Shown in pieces: positions 34,821 to 46,251 of a stretch of DNA of 64,000 nt. A program made the position numbers and the translations under genes. The notes below the pieces were generated by a model. The model was not told the DNA's origin. It searched no databases and saw only the letters and a program-made list of their open reading frames with translations. The number at the start of each line of letters is the position of its first letter. Position 1 is the first letter of the stretch. Source of the DNA: Rhea pennata (lineage: Eukaryota > Chordata > Aves > Rheiformes > Rheidae); the NCBI RefSeq assembly GCF_028389875.1, contig NC_084678.1:16894899-16958898 (forward strand), given 5' to 3'.

Positions 34821-37752
34821 GGATTCTTTTTGTTTTGATGTTTGTAGGGGGAGGGAGGGCGGGGGAGGAAGGAGTATGTTGGAAAAACTAAGTAGCCTTG
34901 TTGTTGTCCATGTGTGCAAAATAATTTTTGTGTTTTATAAACAAGTCCTTATCTGTACCACTCAGATACTGTATTAGTAAGCGTCGCTTTTGGTGACATG
35001 GTTTCCTTCACCTTCCCCTTCGTGAACGAAAACGACTGCGTTTGCCTCGCTGGCAGCGCGAGCCGGCTTGCACGCAAGCGCGTTCCTGCAGGCGCGAGCG
35101 CTGAGAGGGGAGAGCACAGCCGGCGCACACCGCGTGGAGCATGCGGTCCCCGTACCCTTCCCACCCCGCGTCGAACACCAGGAGCTTTGGTCTGCAACAG
35201 GTTTTGGTGGTGGTTGGTGGTTCTGGTTTTGGTTTGGTTGTGAACACCTTTTCTGTGTTCTAAAATCCCAGCAGCAGTGGAATTACAAACTAGTGTTGTG
35301 GAAACACGTATGTTGAGGGCTTCCCCCTAATAACACAGGCCTTTTGCAAAGAGTTATTTAAAGAATTTTTATTATTTTTTTTATTGTTTTTATGGAGCCA
35401 AATAGATCAAAAAACAAGTCGGGTTACAGCCTTATGAATTCCTTTCGTAAAAGCAGATGTTTAGCTTCCAAAAGCGTCATCAAAAAGTTACAAGATTACT
35501 TGGCCCTACTGGCATCTTACCCTTGTCCCGTCTTCCGGCCTTGGTTATTCGTGTTTGATGAAATGACTGTCGATATTTCCGTAAAAATTGTTTCTTATAG
35601 AGGACACCGGTAATCCAGTTGTTGTTTTCCACCAATACGTTCACTTTTCTCCTTTCAGTGTCAGCTACCTTTTTCAAAAATATATGCAAACTCGTGAAAA
35701 CGAAGCATTTAGCAAACTGCAGGGTAAACTGTGAAACACAAGAAACCAAGGTGAAGAAATCCTAACTTCATGGAAATCTTACTGCTTCGCTGCAGTAGGT
35801 TTCAATGGGGCCAGGATTTTACCTGGGTATGTTACTCTTCCTTGCCAAGCTGAAATTTTCCTTCGTCACTGGTAGGCGTAACACCTCTCTAATTTATCAA
35901 GAAAACCTTCGGTCTTGGTTGCACTGGTTCCATGTAAATTTGCAAATAAAGCCTTTTCAGCAGCTGCAGGTTTCTCTCCTAGCGGAGTCTGGGGCTCTCT
36001 TCCAGGTAGTTGGAGTCGCTTTGCTTGTACTGGCCACTGCTGCCTTCTTCCAACTACACATAACAGCAGCAAAATCCATTGCAAGTGTCCCGTTCCTGGG
36101 GAAAGCTCATCTTCCCTTTCACCTCTTTGCTTCTGGTGCTTTTTTTAAAAAAAAAAAAAAAAAAAAAAGAAAAGAAAAAAGAAAAAGGAAAGAAAAAAGG
36201 GCAGAAGACCTCACTCTTTCCTCGCTATGGAGCAGTTTTGTACCACCAATTCTATCTTGAAACCTGCCACAGGCCACCAGAAAGCCAAATGACTATAAGG
36301 TGCTATTTATTTTCCAGTGGTGGGAAAGGCAATTTCTGGGCAGGGAAGGGGAAAAGAGAGCGAAAAAGTTCTTGCAGGTGATTTTTCTTTCTTTCTTTCT
36401 TTTTTTTTTTCTTTTATGAAAAGCACAGTTCCACTCAGCAAGGAAAATAAGAGCAGGATTTATTGTGCTAAACCCCAGTAAAGCAGAATAACCTTTAAGG
36501 GTTTGAGCTGCGCAGGGCCCGCGTGTCTGGCTCGGCGGAGCGCGGGGAGCTGCCAGCCCGGCGTCTTTCTGCCCGGGAATTCCCGGCTCCCCGCTGTGCG
36601 CGGCTCCTCGCGGGATGCGCCGTGCCCCTGGGCATGCTGCTCCCCGGCCCGGGCGGCGATCGCGACTCCCGAGCTTCTGCTCGGTCAGTTTTGGTGCGTG
36701 TCAGTGATGTGGAAACGCGTTTCCAAGCCGCTTGGTATCCTGAACCCTCCTGTTAGCTTAGAGCGAGGCCACGCGGTCGCCGGCTCGGCTGCCGCCGATC
36801 GTAGGGGCGAAGAAGTTAAATGGAACTTTCTGCTTTTAGCCGGTAAGAACGGATAACCCTATCCTTTAAATATTTGAAGAATAACGTGGTAGGGTCATAT
36901 AGAAACATTTTTATTATAAAGCTACTTCTGCATTTTAGCCCCTTGTAAAGCCCTATTACTGTATTTAAAGGTGTAGACAAAACCTGTATTTTACAATTGG
37001 ATTTTTGTATACTTTTTTTTTTCTAAGTCCAAAAAAAGATCAGCAGTTGCATCTGCTGTTGCTGGTCCTAGCACGAGGTCGCCGTTTCCTTATCTTGACT
37101 TCTGCCTCCCCGAAATGCAGGCGCTGTATTTATTGTCATTTATCCTGTAAATATGGAGGAGCGGGGGGTGCTGGGGGCCCTGGACTCGCAGCCTGCTCCT
37201 GTTACACGTAGACAAATACATACAGTACTTAAAAGATATCTGTAGCTTTGCTTTTTATACATAAAATTTATTAAAAAAAAAAAAACATAAAGACCCAAAC
37301 TGTTCAGACCCCCCGGAGTTTCTGTGACATTCCTTCTTGTTTATCTATTCCACTTCCAGTAACTGAATTCACTCTCTTGTATTTTGGGGAAAAACAGGTG
37401 GCGTTGATCCGCAGTTAACTTTTCCTCCCTTCTCCCTGCCCGCACGCTTAGGTGATGGGCTTTTCGTAAGCGGATTTATGGGGTGCTTAGCTTTACTTTG
37501 TGTTGTTTTGTTTGGAAATGTTTTATATTTTTCTTTTCTTTCCTTTTTTTTTTTGGTGGACAGTAAGCCGCGTGGCTTTCAGAAACGTTTTCCGGCAGTG
37601 CCGCTTCGAAGCTCTTTGTGCTGAGGGTGCAAAAAAGAAAAAAAAAAAGGAGAGAAAAAAAGGAAAATCCACACAAAAAGCTAACTTGTTATAATGTTAT
37701 CATTATAATATAGCACATGCGTCTATATTACTAACATACACTCTATATACCA

Positions 37753-37758
37753 AATAAA
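37753..37758 (+). terminator. ZBTB46: Candidate ZBTB46 poly(A) signal
   Basis: An AATAAA is followed within 50 bases by GT-rich sequence (GTGATGTAT, GTGCTTTGTTTGG). It is one of several possible ends of the 3' UTR. Confidence 0.4.
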
Positions 37759-38278
37759 ATCATTCTAATACGTGATGTATATTTTAAGTGCTTTGTTTGG
37801 CTGGAGATGTGCAGATTTGGAGATTCGGCTCTTTCGGGAACCAGCCTGTAAACGTTCGTGCTTGGGCGGGGGGGCTCGGTGAGGCTTTGGTTTTTGAGAG
37901 GGAGTTTGTTCGGTTTTTTGTTTTTAAATGAAACTTTCTCGAGGCTAACCAGGGGGAGTGAATGCCCTTTCTACACCTTCATCCGTTACTTGGTGCACTT
38001 CTCTGACCCTTTCAAGCTGCACTGTGCGAACCTGCAGGGAAGGAAACCCGCGGGGGCTGGCGAGCGGGGCGCGAGGGCGGGCAGCGCCGCCGCGCGCCCG
38101 CGCCCCTGCCGAGTGTACTGCCTATGCAAGTTCTTCTTTTGCTCTTCTAGATTAAAAAAAAATGAGAGTTTTGCCTATTCTACCCAACGCTCGCTGGAGC
38201 AGCCTTTAGCGCCTGGTCTTTGTATTTCCCTTCGGGACTTTATATATTTCACCAAGATTCCCTTTTTTAATTTTTTCT

Positions 38279-38307
38279 AAATATATATATATATATATAT
38301 ATATATA

Positions 38308-38345
<38 letters not shown>

Positions 38346-38364
38346 CTATAAATATATATATATA
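38279..38364. repeat. TA/TG microsatellite
   Basis: A run of TA repeats, then TG repeats, then TA repeats with small interruptions, about 86 bases, inside the likely ZBTB46 3' UTR. Confidence 0.92.
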
Positions 38365-39412
38365 CAGAGGTAGTTTCAAAAAATACTCCATAATAGATGA
38401 AAAGTTGGTATGTTTAGTCTCAATAGAAGTCTTGCAACTAATTTGTTTTTTTTTTTTAATTATTCATATATACTTACAAATGCTGTTCACGGGATCTCTT
38501 TATTATCCTCGTCATTTTTTCAATAGAAAAATGTGCCAGAAATACCCAGAGCACGTGAAGCCATGCGGCGCAGCGCGGGCAGGTGAGCGCCGGTGTGAAG
38601 AGGTTTCTTTAACAAATTAGGTTCTCACGTCTCCTCCTGTCAACTCAATATTTTCAGATACTGCTTTTAAAAAATCACGAATTTCACATATTTTTGTGTA
38701 TTATTTCCCTTATGGATCCAAGCTTAAGGTCACCATTAAACCTCCCGGAGTTACAGACTGATTTTGTGGGGAGGTGAAAAGGGGGATGTGTGTAATGAAG
38801 GTTTGCAAAGTGACTATCTTCGTTTGTGTTGTTATTAAAGAATAGTGTTTGGACTGTAAAAGGAATATATTTCATATGAAAAAGCAAATCTCCCTTAGCA
38901 TTAGGTCCCATTTTGTTTTGTATCTTGAATTATGCCTTTAAATATCCTGCATTTCCAAAGTGAAAGCTGCATTTGGTTGGCTTCTTGTATGTATGTTTTG
39001 GGAATTTATGACTTTGGAGTATGTGTCAAACTCTTGTCTCTGACAAAGTTGTATATTCTGACTTTCCATCTGGGGTGGAGCGTTCGGCCCGACTGCTGCC
39101 ATCCCTCCACAGCAATCTGCTACGGCTCCACCTTAACGCTTCCGATTTTGCACATCGCCCTTTAGGAAAGAAACTCCATGAAAATGCAAGAACTGGAATT
39201 TTTTGCAATATTATTAAAGATAATCTTATTTTAGCTCATTCTGTGACATGTGCAACTCCTAAGAAAGCCATACTTAATGGTTCTTTTTATTTTTAGATTC
39301 TATATTGTGTTTTGAATTTCTGCCCTTTTTTTTGAGTTCTGCATAGTAAGAGTGCTGTGTGTATGCTTTCATATATATTTATTTTTCAACGTGCTTTAAA
39401 CCTGTCTACAGA

Positions 39413-39418
39413 AATAAA
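39413..39418 (+). terminator. ZBTB46: Candidate ZBTB46 poly(A) signal
   Basis: An AATAAA is followed by an A-rich stretch and then GTGTTTG, a plausible cleavage and downstream element. Confidence 0.4.
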
Positions 39419-39768
39419 ACTAAACAAAAAAAGACAGTGTTTGAAGATTGTTGATTTTTCTTTTTTGGCTGGGAATATTCTATATTATACTGACTTTATA
39501 TTAATGATTATAAACCTGTGTTTGTATTGAAAATGTGTTTAATATTTTGGGGGAGGTGAGGAGGTTTTGGTAACCAGACGTCAGCGGGAGAACATGGCTG
39601 TGTTGTACTGATTTTCTGTAAATGTAGTTCAGGTTAAATATGCCCTTATTCTCTAGCGGCTCTCGCAGTTCCTCGGCTGCCCGGGCACGCCGCCGGCGCC
39701 TCTCGGTCATGATTACTTTGTGATGGGATTTTAGCTTAGACCTGCTGCAAAAAAAATCAATCAGTTTC

Positions 39769-39774
39769 AATAAA
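39769..39774 (+). terminator. ZBTB46: Candidate distal ZBTB46 poly(A) signal
   Basis: An AATAAA is followed after about 25-60 bases by a run of T/G-rich sequence (TTTTGTGGGGTCTGTGGGG). This is the strongest downstream element among the candidates. It is the last signal before the CpG block and the opposing gene. Confidence 0.5.
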
Positions 39775-39844
39775 TTGGGAAATTGCTGCTAAAATTTTGT
39801 CTTTTGTGGGGTCTGTGGGGTTCGGGTGGGGTGCTTTTGGTTTT

Positions 39845-40080
39845 GGTTTTTTGGCGCGGTGGCGGGAGGCCTGGCGCGGCCTCGGGCTCCGGCGCCCGGG
39901 GCGGGCGGGGGCGGCCGGGGGGGCCGAGCCGGCGGCTCCGTGCGGGGCGCAGCGGCGCCTCCCAGCTGCAGCCCGCGGCTCCGCTCCGCGCCGGGCCGGG
40001 CCGGGCCGGGGGCGGCGCGGCCCCGGGCGCCCCTGCCCCGGGCGCCCACCGAGCAGCGGCTCGGGCTGCTCGGTCGTCTC
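39845..40080. other. CpG-rich block between convergent gene ends
   Basis: About 235 bases of very high GC with many CG dinucleotides and GGGCC runs near 39990-40010. It lies between the two transcript 3' ends. No gene start is recognisable. Confidence 0.6.
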
Positions 40081-40081
40081 G

Positions 40082-40618
40082 CTTTTTCTTTCTCCTCTCC
40101 TCTTTTTTCTTTTTCCCTCCCCCTTTCCTTTTGCCCTTCTCTTCCCCCCCTTTTTTTTCTTTTTCCTTCTTTTTTCTTTTTCCCCTTCTCTTTTTTTCCT
40201 TCTCCCCTTCTCTTCTCCTTTTTTCTTTTTCCTTCTTTTTTTTCCCCTTCTTTTTTTTTCCTTTTCCCCTTCTTTTTTCTTTTTTTCTTTTTTTTCCTTT
40301 TCTTGTTTCCTTTTCTCCTTTTTCTTTTTCCTTTTCTTTTTTTCCTGTTTTCCTTCCCTTTTTTTCCTTTCCCTTTTCTTTTTTTTCCATTTTTCCCTTT
40401 TTTCCTTTCCCTCTTTTTTTTCCATTTTTTCCCTTTTTTCCTTTTCCCCTTCTTTCTCCTTTTTTTTTTCCTTTCCTTTTCCCTCCTCTTTTTCCTTCCC
40501 CACATTTTCTCCATTTTTTGTCTTTTTATTTTCCTCCCCTCCTTCTTTCTTCTTTTCTTTCCCTTTTCTTGTACTTCTCTTTAGGTGTTTTTTTTTTCCT
40601 TTTATTTCCTTTTTCACT
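40082..40618. repeat. Polypyrimidine tract, about 537 bp
   Basis: The + strand is almost only T and C, in irregular TTTTCC/CCCTTCT runs, with a handful of interruptions. It lies in the gap between the 3' ends of ZBTB46 and SLC2A4RG. The long Lys/Glu/Arg-rich frames on the - strand and Phe/Ser-rich frames on the + strand come from this composition and are not genes. Confidence 0.95.
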
Positions 40619-40844
40619 TTAATTTGATATTAAATAGCCACCTTTTGCTCAGCAGTTGGGGAAGGCCAGTGGGGAGGGAGGCCCTGGTGCATCTCAGCCC
40701 TTTTTTTCTCCAGGTGCTCCCCCAGTTTTGGGTGACCAGTGCTGCCCTTGCCCTTTTTGTCCCCCCTGCCCCGCTCCAGCCCCTGTCCCCATCCCCATCC
40801 CTGGGGCTGGTCCCATCATGGGGGGGGGGGGAGTATTCAAAAAT

Positions 40845-41621
40845 TACAACTTTTCGTATATTTTATTTAAAAAATAAAAACACACAAAGGAGAAAAAAAA
40901 CAAAAAAAAAGAAGAAGAAGAAACCTCTTTGTGCAGTTTGGCTTAGTGCAAATGGGCGCGTTCCTGCAGGCACTTCCCGGAGCACTGCCCCCGGCAGGAG
41001 CGTTTTCTCCTTGGTTACAAAAAATTAGAGAGAACGACGATACAAAGAGTAAAAACCCCCTCTGGGGTTGGTTTTTTGGGGAGGGGGGGAGGCGCCCACC
41101 TCCGCCCTCGGCGCCCAGGACGCCTGGGCCCCCGGCGGAGCCAGAGGGCGAGTGCCGGGCGCAGCCCATTCCGGCCGGGGCAGCCGGCGGGGATGCATCC
41201 TCCGGCCCCCCCCGGCGCGGCGGGGACCCTCGTGGCGCCCTGGCGAGAGGGGCCGTAGTGCCGGAAAGGGGGGGGGGGGGGGTGGAAAGTTAGCTTATTT
41301 TTACAGGGGGTGGGAGGAGGGAGGGAGGGAAGTGTGTGTGGGGGGAGAGTCTGTTTTGGGGGTGGGGGGGGGCTGTGTGCATAAAGCTTCCCGGAGGCGC
41401 AGGGCAGCCGGCTCCAGCACCCCCCCCCCCCCCCCCGGCACCCCCCGGGCTCATCCCGGCGTGCGGCGCCCGGGCACCGTTTCCTGAGTCCAGGGTGGGG
41501 GGCAGCCAGTTGTGGGGGGGGGGCAGCCGGGGTTGGGGCGGGGGGGGGGGGGCGCAAAGGCACCTGAAGTGCAAAATGTGCAAGAAGGAGGCCGGGGGCG
41601 GCGGCGGGCGCCGGCGGGGCC
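40845..41621 (-). other. SLC2A4RG: SLC2A4RG 3' untranslated region
   Basis: The - strand between the SLC2A4RG stop and the AATAAA at 40867-40862 contains no supported frame. It is C-rich (G runs on the + strand near 41266-41282, 41507-41522 and 41539-41551), then A/T-rich near its end. The end position is estimated from the poly(A) signal. Confidence 0.65.
40862..40867 (-). terminator. SLC2A4RG: SLC2A4RG poly(A) signal
   Basis: TTTATT on the + strand reads AATAAA on the - strand, about 755 bases past the stop codon in an A/T-rich context. It is the best candidate end for this transcript. Confidence 0.6.
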
Positions 41622-41733
41622 TCAGTCGACGAAGCGCTGGCAGGCCTTCTTCCACCGGCAAGCCGTGCACCACATGTCCCGGTTCTCCATGCCGTACACC
41701 TTGCGGCACTTCTTGGCGTCCCCGCGGGGCTTC
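41622..41733 (-). CDS. SLC2A4RG: SLC2A4RG coding exon 8, C-terminal Cys-rich domain
   Basis: The acceptor is CTCGCGTCCGCAG on the - strand. It reads [19 protein letters not shown] then [17 protein letters not shown] and TGA at 41624-41622. The Cys pattern (C455, C468, C471, C477) and [10 protein letters not shown] are diagnostic of the SLC2A4RG/ZNF395 family DNA-binding end. Confidence 0.97.
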
Positions 41734-44700
41734 CTGCGGACGCGAGGGCGGGAGGGTCGGGACGGGGGGGGAGGGGGTCCGGCCCGGCAGCGCCCCGGGA
41801 GCATCCCCGCGGGACGGGGCGGGACGGGGCGGACGGGACGGGACGGCGGTCGCGGCTCACCTGGCGGCAGCGGGCGGCTTGGGCAGCGCCGGGACGGGCG
41901 CCGCGTGCGTCTTCGCCGCCGGCGCCTGGGGCACCGGCGGCCGCTTCTCGCCGACGGCGCCGGGCCGGAGCGGAGCGGGGCAGCCCTGCGGGAGAGCGGA
42001 CGCAGCCCCCCGGCGTGAGCCCCCCGCGGCCGGCACCGGTGCCCGGGTGGCCGCGGGGTTGGGGCGGGGGGGGGAGCGTCGCGGCGGCTCACCTGGTACG
42101 CGTGGTCCGTGTGGACGTGGCACAGGCTGGTGGGCGCCGACTGGCTCAGCTGGGGCGGCTCGGGGCTGGCCAGCGCCGGCGCGGGGCCCGGCGGCGCCTC
42201 CAGCACCGGGAAGGCCGGGGGCACCGAGGAGGTGGGGGACACGGGCGTCAGGCTGGAGAGCCCGTCCGTCAGCGAGTCCACGTTGATGTCCAGCTCCGTG
42301 TAGTAGAAGTCCTCCTCGCCGTCGCTCTGCTCCAGGTCAGCTTTCCGCCTGCGGGGCACAGCGGGGGCTGGCCTGGAGGACCCGGGCACGGGGACGTCCC
42401 CCCCCCCCACAGCCCACGGCGCGGCCCCTGGGGCGGGCTGCCTGCCCCCTTCCAGCCCCACCACGAGCTTCTCCCGGAGACAGGAGAGAGGAGCTAAAGG
42501 ATCAGCCCTGGAGCCAGGCGTGCGGGAAACGAAGCAGCCCCGGCGCCGGAGCGCGGGGAGCCCCCGCCCTGCGCTTACCCAAGGTGCACGGTCCGGATGT
42601 GCTTCTGCATCCCTGAGGAGCTGCTGAGGACTTTGCCACAGCTCTTCCACAAGCACTTGAACATCACCTTGGTGGAGTTCTGCATGGCAGAGGAGTCAGG
42701 TCAGCAGCCCCAGACACCCTGGTCCCCACCGCCATCCCTGTTCCTGCCCCAACTTCATCCCTATCCCCATCTCATTCCATGATCCTGTCCCCATCACCAC
42801 TCTAATCTCTGACCCCATCCCATCCCACCCTGTCCCAGTTCCCATCCTCATCCCAATCTCCCAACCCAGTGCCATCCCATCTCCAGCCCAGTTTCCAGCC
42901 CCAGCCCAGTCCCAATCCCCATCCTCGTCCCATCTCCATCCCAGTTCCTATCCCCATCTCAACCCTGTCTCCATCCTCATTCCCAACCCAACCCCATCCC
43001 AGTTCCCATCCCTATCCCACTCCCCAGCTCCATCCTTGTCCCCATCTCAGTTCCCATCTCCATCATCATCATCCCAGTTTCCATCCCCATCTCAACCCTG
43101 TCCCCATCCTCGTCCCCAACCCAACCCCACCCTGGTTCCCATTGCAACCCCAGGTCCCATCCCGAACCTCATCCTAGTTCCTACCCAATCCCCATCCCAT
43201 CCTGACCTCACGCCCATCCCGTCCCTGCCAGCCAGGCCCCAGCTCACCTTCCTCTTCCTGGGGATGGGGTCCCCGAAGACGAAGTGGGTGCCGTCGGGCT
43301 CCTCGGGGCCCTCGCCCGGCGGCGGGGCGGGCGGGCGGCGGGGGCCGCCGGCGGCGGGCAGCGGGGGCGACGGGGTGGAGGGGCTGGAGCGGTCGCTGGC
43401 CGGGTCCCAGCTCCAGTCGCCGCTCGTGTTGCTGCTGCTGCTGCAGCTGGAGGACATGGCGGGCGCCTCCTTCCAGGCCTCGCCGCCGGGCTCTGCCGCG
43501 GGCGACAGCGGCGGGTGAGCGCCGGGGCCGCGCCGCCGCGCCGGGGCCCGCCGCCGCGGGGCCTTACCTGCGCCGGGGGGGCCGGCCGGGGGGCCCAGCA
43601 CCAGCGGGCTGCTGGAGAGGCTGGTGAGCACCGCCGCCGCCATCACCTCGTCCAGGCCCGCCTGGCCCGAGAGCTTCCTGCGGGGGGGGGGGGCAAAGGG
43701 GAGGGGGTCAGGGGGGGCCGCTGCCCCCAGCCACGGCGGCCCCCCAGCCCCCCGCCCACCCCCGGGCAGCCGGGACCCCCCAGCTGCCCATGGCCACCGC
43801 CCCGGGGGCTGCAGCGAGAGGGGGCTGGGGGAGGCTGGGGGGGGCTTCTCCTCCTCCTCCTCGCTGCCCCTGGGCCATGCTGCTGGGTGAGGAGGAAGGC
43901 TTCTCCTCCTCCTCCTCGCTGCCCCCTGGGCTACGCCACTGTGGGAGGAAGGTTTCTCCTCCCCACTGCCCACTGGGCTATGTTGCCAGGGAGGAGGAAG
44001 GTTTTCCCTTCCTCTTCCTCCTCACTGCCCAACAGCCTATGCTGCCAGAGGAGGAGGAAGGCTTCTCCTCCTCCTCCTCGCTGCCCCTTGGCCATGCTGC
44101 CACAGGAGGAAGAAGGCCTCTCCTCCTCCTCGCTGCCCTCTGGGCTATGCTGCAGGGAGGAGGAAGGCTTCTCTTCCTCCTCACTGCCCACCAGGTTGTG
44201 TTGGGCAGGGAGGGGAGGAAGGCTTCTCCTCCTCCTCCTCGCTGCCCTGGTGGCAAGGCTGGGGCAGGGGGGGCGCAGTGGCAGCCCGGCCCAGCTGCTT
44301 CCCGCCCCCTGCCCCCCCCCCCCCACTTCTTGCCGTTATTTAAGTGGGTAATTAGAAAGATTAAACGTTTGTCGTTGAAGCGGGGTCTCCCCGGGCACCG
44401 AGGAAGAGCCGGGCGAGGAAGAGCGCGGCCGGCGCCGGCCCCTTCCTCCCGCTCCTGCCCCACCGCCGGCACCGCCGCCCCCAGCCACGGATGACGTCGC
44501 CCGTGCGGGGGGCTCGTCCGGACACCCCGGCGCCGCTCCGCACGGGAGCGGAGGAGGAAGAGGAGGAGACGGCTCCGGGTTACCGCGGCCGGAGCCGCGT
44601 TCAGCCGGCCCCGGGAGCCGGCACCGGCACGTGCCGCCCGCCGCCGGGCGCCCGCGCAACGCGGCTCTGCTCCGCTTGCGCTAAACCACTTCCTCAAGTG

Positions 44701-46216
44701 CAAAAAAAAAAAGAAAAAAGAAAAGAAAAACAAAGAAAAGAAAGAAAAAAACCCAGACAGCGAGCGCGGTCAGGAGCGGCAGAAGCCATTTTGCAAGCGC
44801 GTCCCAAACCCCCGGCCCGCAAGCGCCGTCTCCGCTTTCTGCAGGAAGGAAACGCGGCCGGCACGTGCCGAACGCCGCGGCGGAGCCCTCCCCGGCGCCG
44901 GGCGGCACCGCGGTCCGGCCGGGAGCCCGCCCGCAGCCCGCGCTCCCCACGCTCCCCGGGATTCGCCGGCCCCTTCCCACGGACCCGGAGCTCCGCGCCC
45001 GCGGGGCAACGCCGGGCGCCGAGCTCGAGGGCGGCCGGAGCCGCGGAGGCGCCGGGGATTTCTCGGGATCTCGCCTTCCTCGGGGTGGCTCTCGAGGCCG
45101 GAGCCGCCCGTGCGATCGGAAAGGTACCAGAAGGGCCAAAAAAGGGGGATTTGTCTGGGAGGAGGCTCTCCCGCGCTGCGGTGCCGTTACCTTCCGTCCC
45201 CGTGCAGCCACCGCGCTTTTATTGAAACGAGAATAAATACAGAAATTAAAAAAAAAAAAAAAAAAAAAACCAACACCCCAAGCAAACGAGACTCGGTGCC
45301 AAACGAGCGCTCCAATTTCGTCAGCTTAATTAAGGGCGGAACGACGCGACGATCGAGCCGGGGTCACCGCCGTGCCCGAGCGGGCCTGGCACCGCGTTCG
45401 GATCGGATCGGCTCGGCTCGGCCCGGCAGGTCCCCCCGAAGGGCGCCCACCGCGGCGGCGGCGGCCCCGGGGGACGTCACCCGCCGCCGGGCCGGGACCG
45501 CGGCGGCCGCCGTTAAGGACGCGCGGAGCCGGCGGCGGCTTCCCGCCCGGAGGCAGTCCCAGACGTCCTCCTTAAGCCTCATCGCCGCGGCCGGCTCGCG
45601 GCCTCGGGCTTCCTTCCCGGAAAAAAAAAAAAAGCCCCTTGCTGGAAAAAAAAAGCCCCTTGCTGTTACGGGGAGGGCGCAGCCGGGCCTGGGAAAAGCG
45701 AGCAGCCTGCCAGCGGGTTTTTCCCGCGGCGGCGCTCGGCCCCGCTGCCGCGCCGGTCTCCGACCGAGTCCGGCTCCGGGAAGGTCGGGCCGGCCGCCGC
45801 CGCGGAGCCCGGGGCCGCCCCCTCCTGCCGCTGCCACCGCTTCCTGGGGCGGTCTCGGCGCCGAAGCCCGCCGGCTCCGGAGATGCTCGCGGCGGCGGCC
45901 GGCTCCGGTTACACCCGCGCAGCGCCCGCGCGCCGAGACAGCCCTGCGGCGAGCGCCCCGGCGGTAGGGAAAACCCTCCGGCTTTTCCCTCCGGCGAGGG
46001 AGGGAAGCAGATCGGCCGTTCGCCACCCGCCAGAGCGGCCGAGAGGGAGCCGGGAGCCGGCGCCAGCCCTGGAGCACCCGCCCCGGGGCGGTCGCGCCCA
46101 GCGGCCAGGGCAGCTCCGGCACGGCCGCTTGCACGGGGCTCCCGGTCGCCGCCGGAGAGCCGGGCGCTCCAGACAAGCGTCCAAAGTTCTCCTCTTTCAC
46201 CCAGAAAAGGAGAGGG

Positions 46217-46251
<35 letters not shown>

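Larger units (their letters stand above)
34821..39790 (+). other. ZBTB46: ZBTB46 3' untranslated region (extent inferred)
   Basis: After the stop codon the sequence runs about 5 kb without a supported gene before the opposing SLC2A4RG transcript end. It contains AU-rich patches, a TA/TG microsatellite, A-rich runs near 36144-36200 and several AATAAA signals. The last one at 39769-39774 is followed by very GT-rich sequence. How far transcripts really extend cannot be told from sequence alone. Confidence 0.55.

Noticed and set aside
39757-40622. Long Lys/Glu/Arg-rich or Phe/Ser-rich frames of 207-286 codons on both strands
   Set aside because: They are translations of the polypyrimidine tract and adjoining GC block. 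All frames are open because T/C-only codons include no stops.
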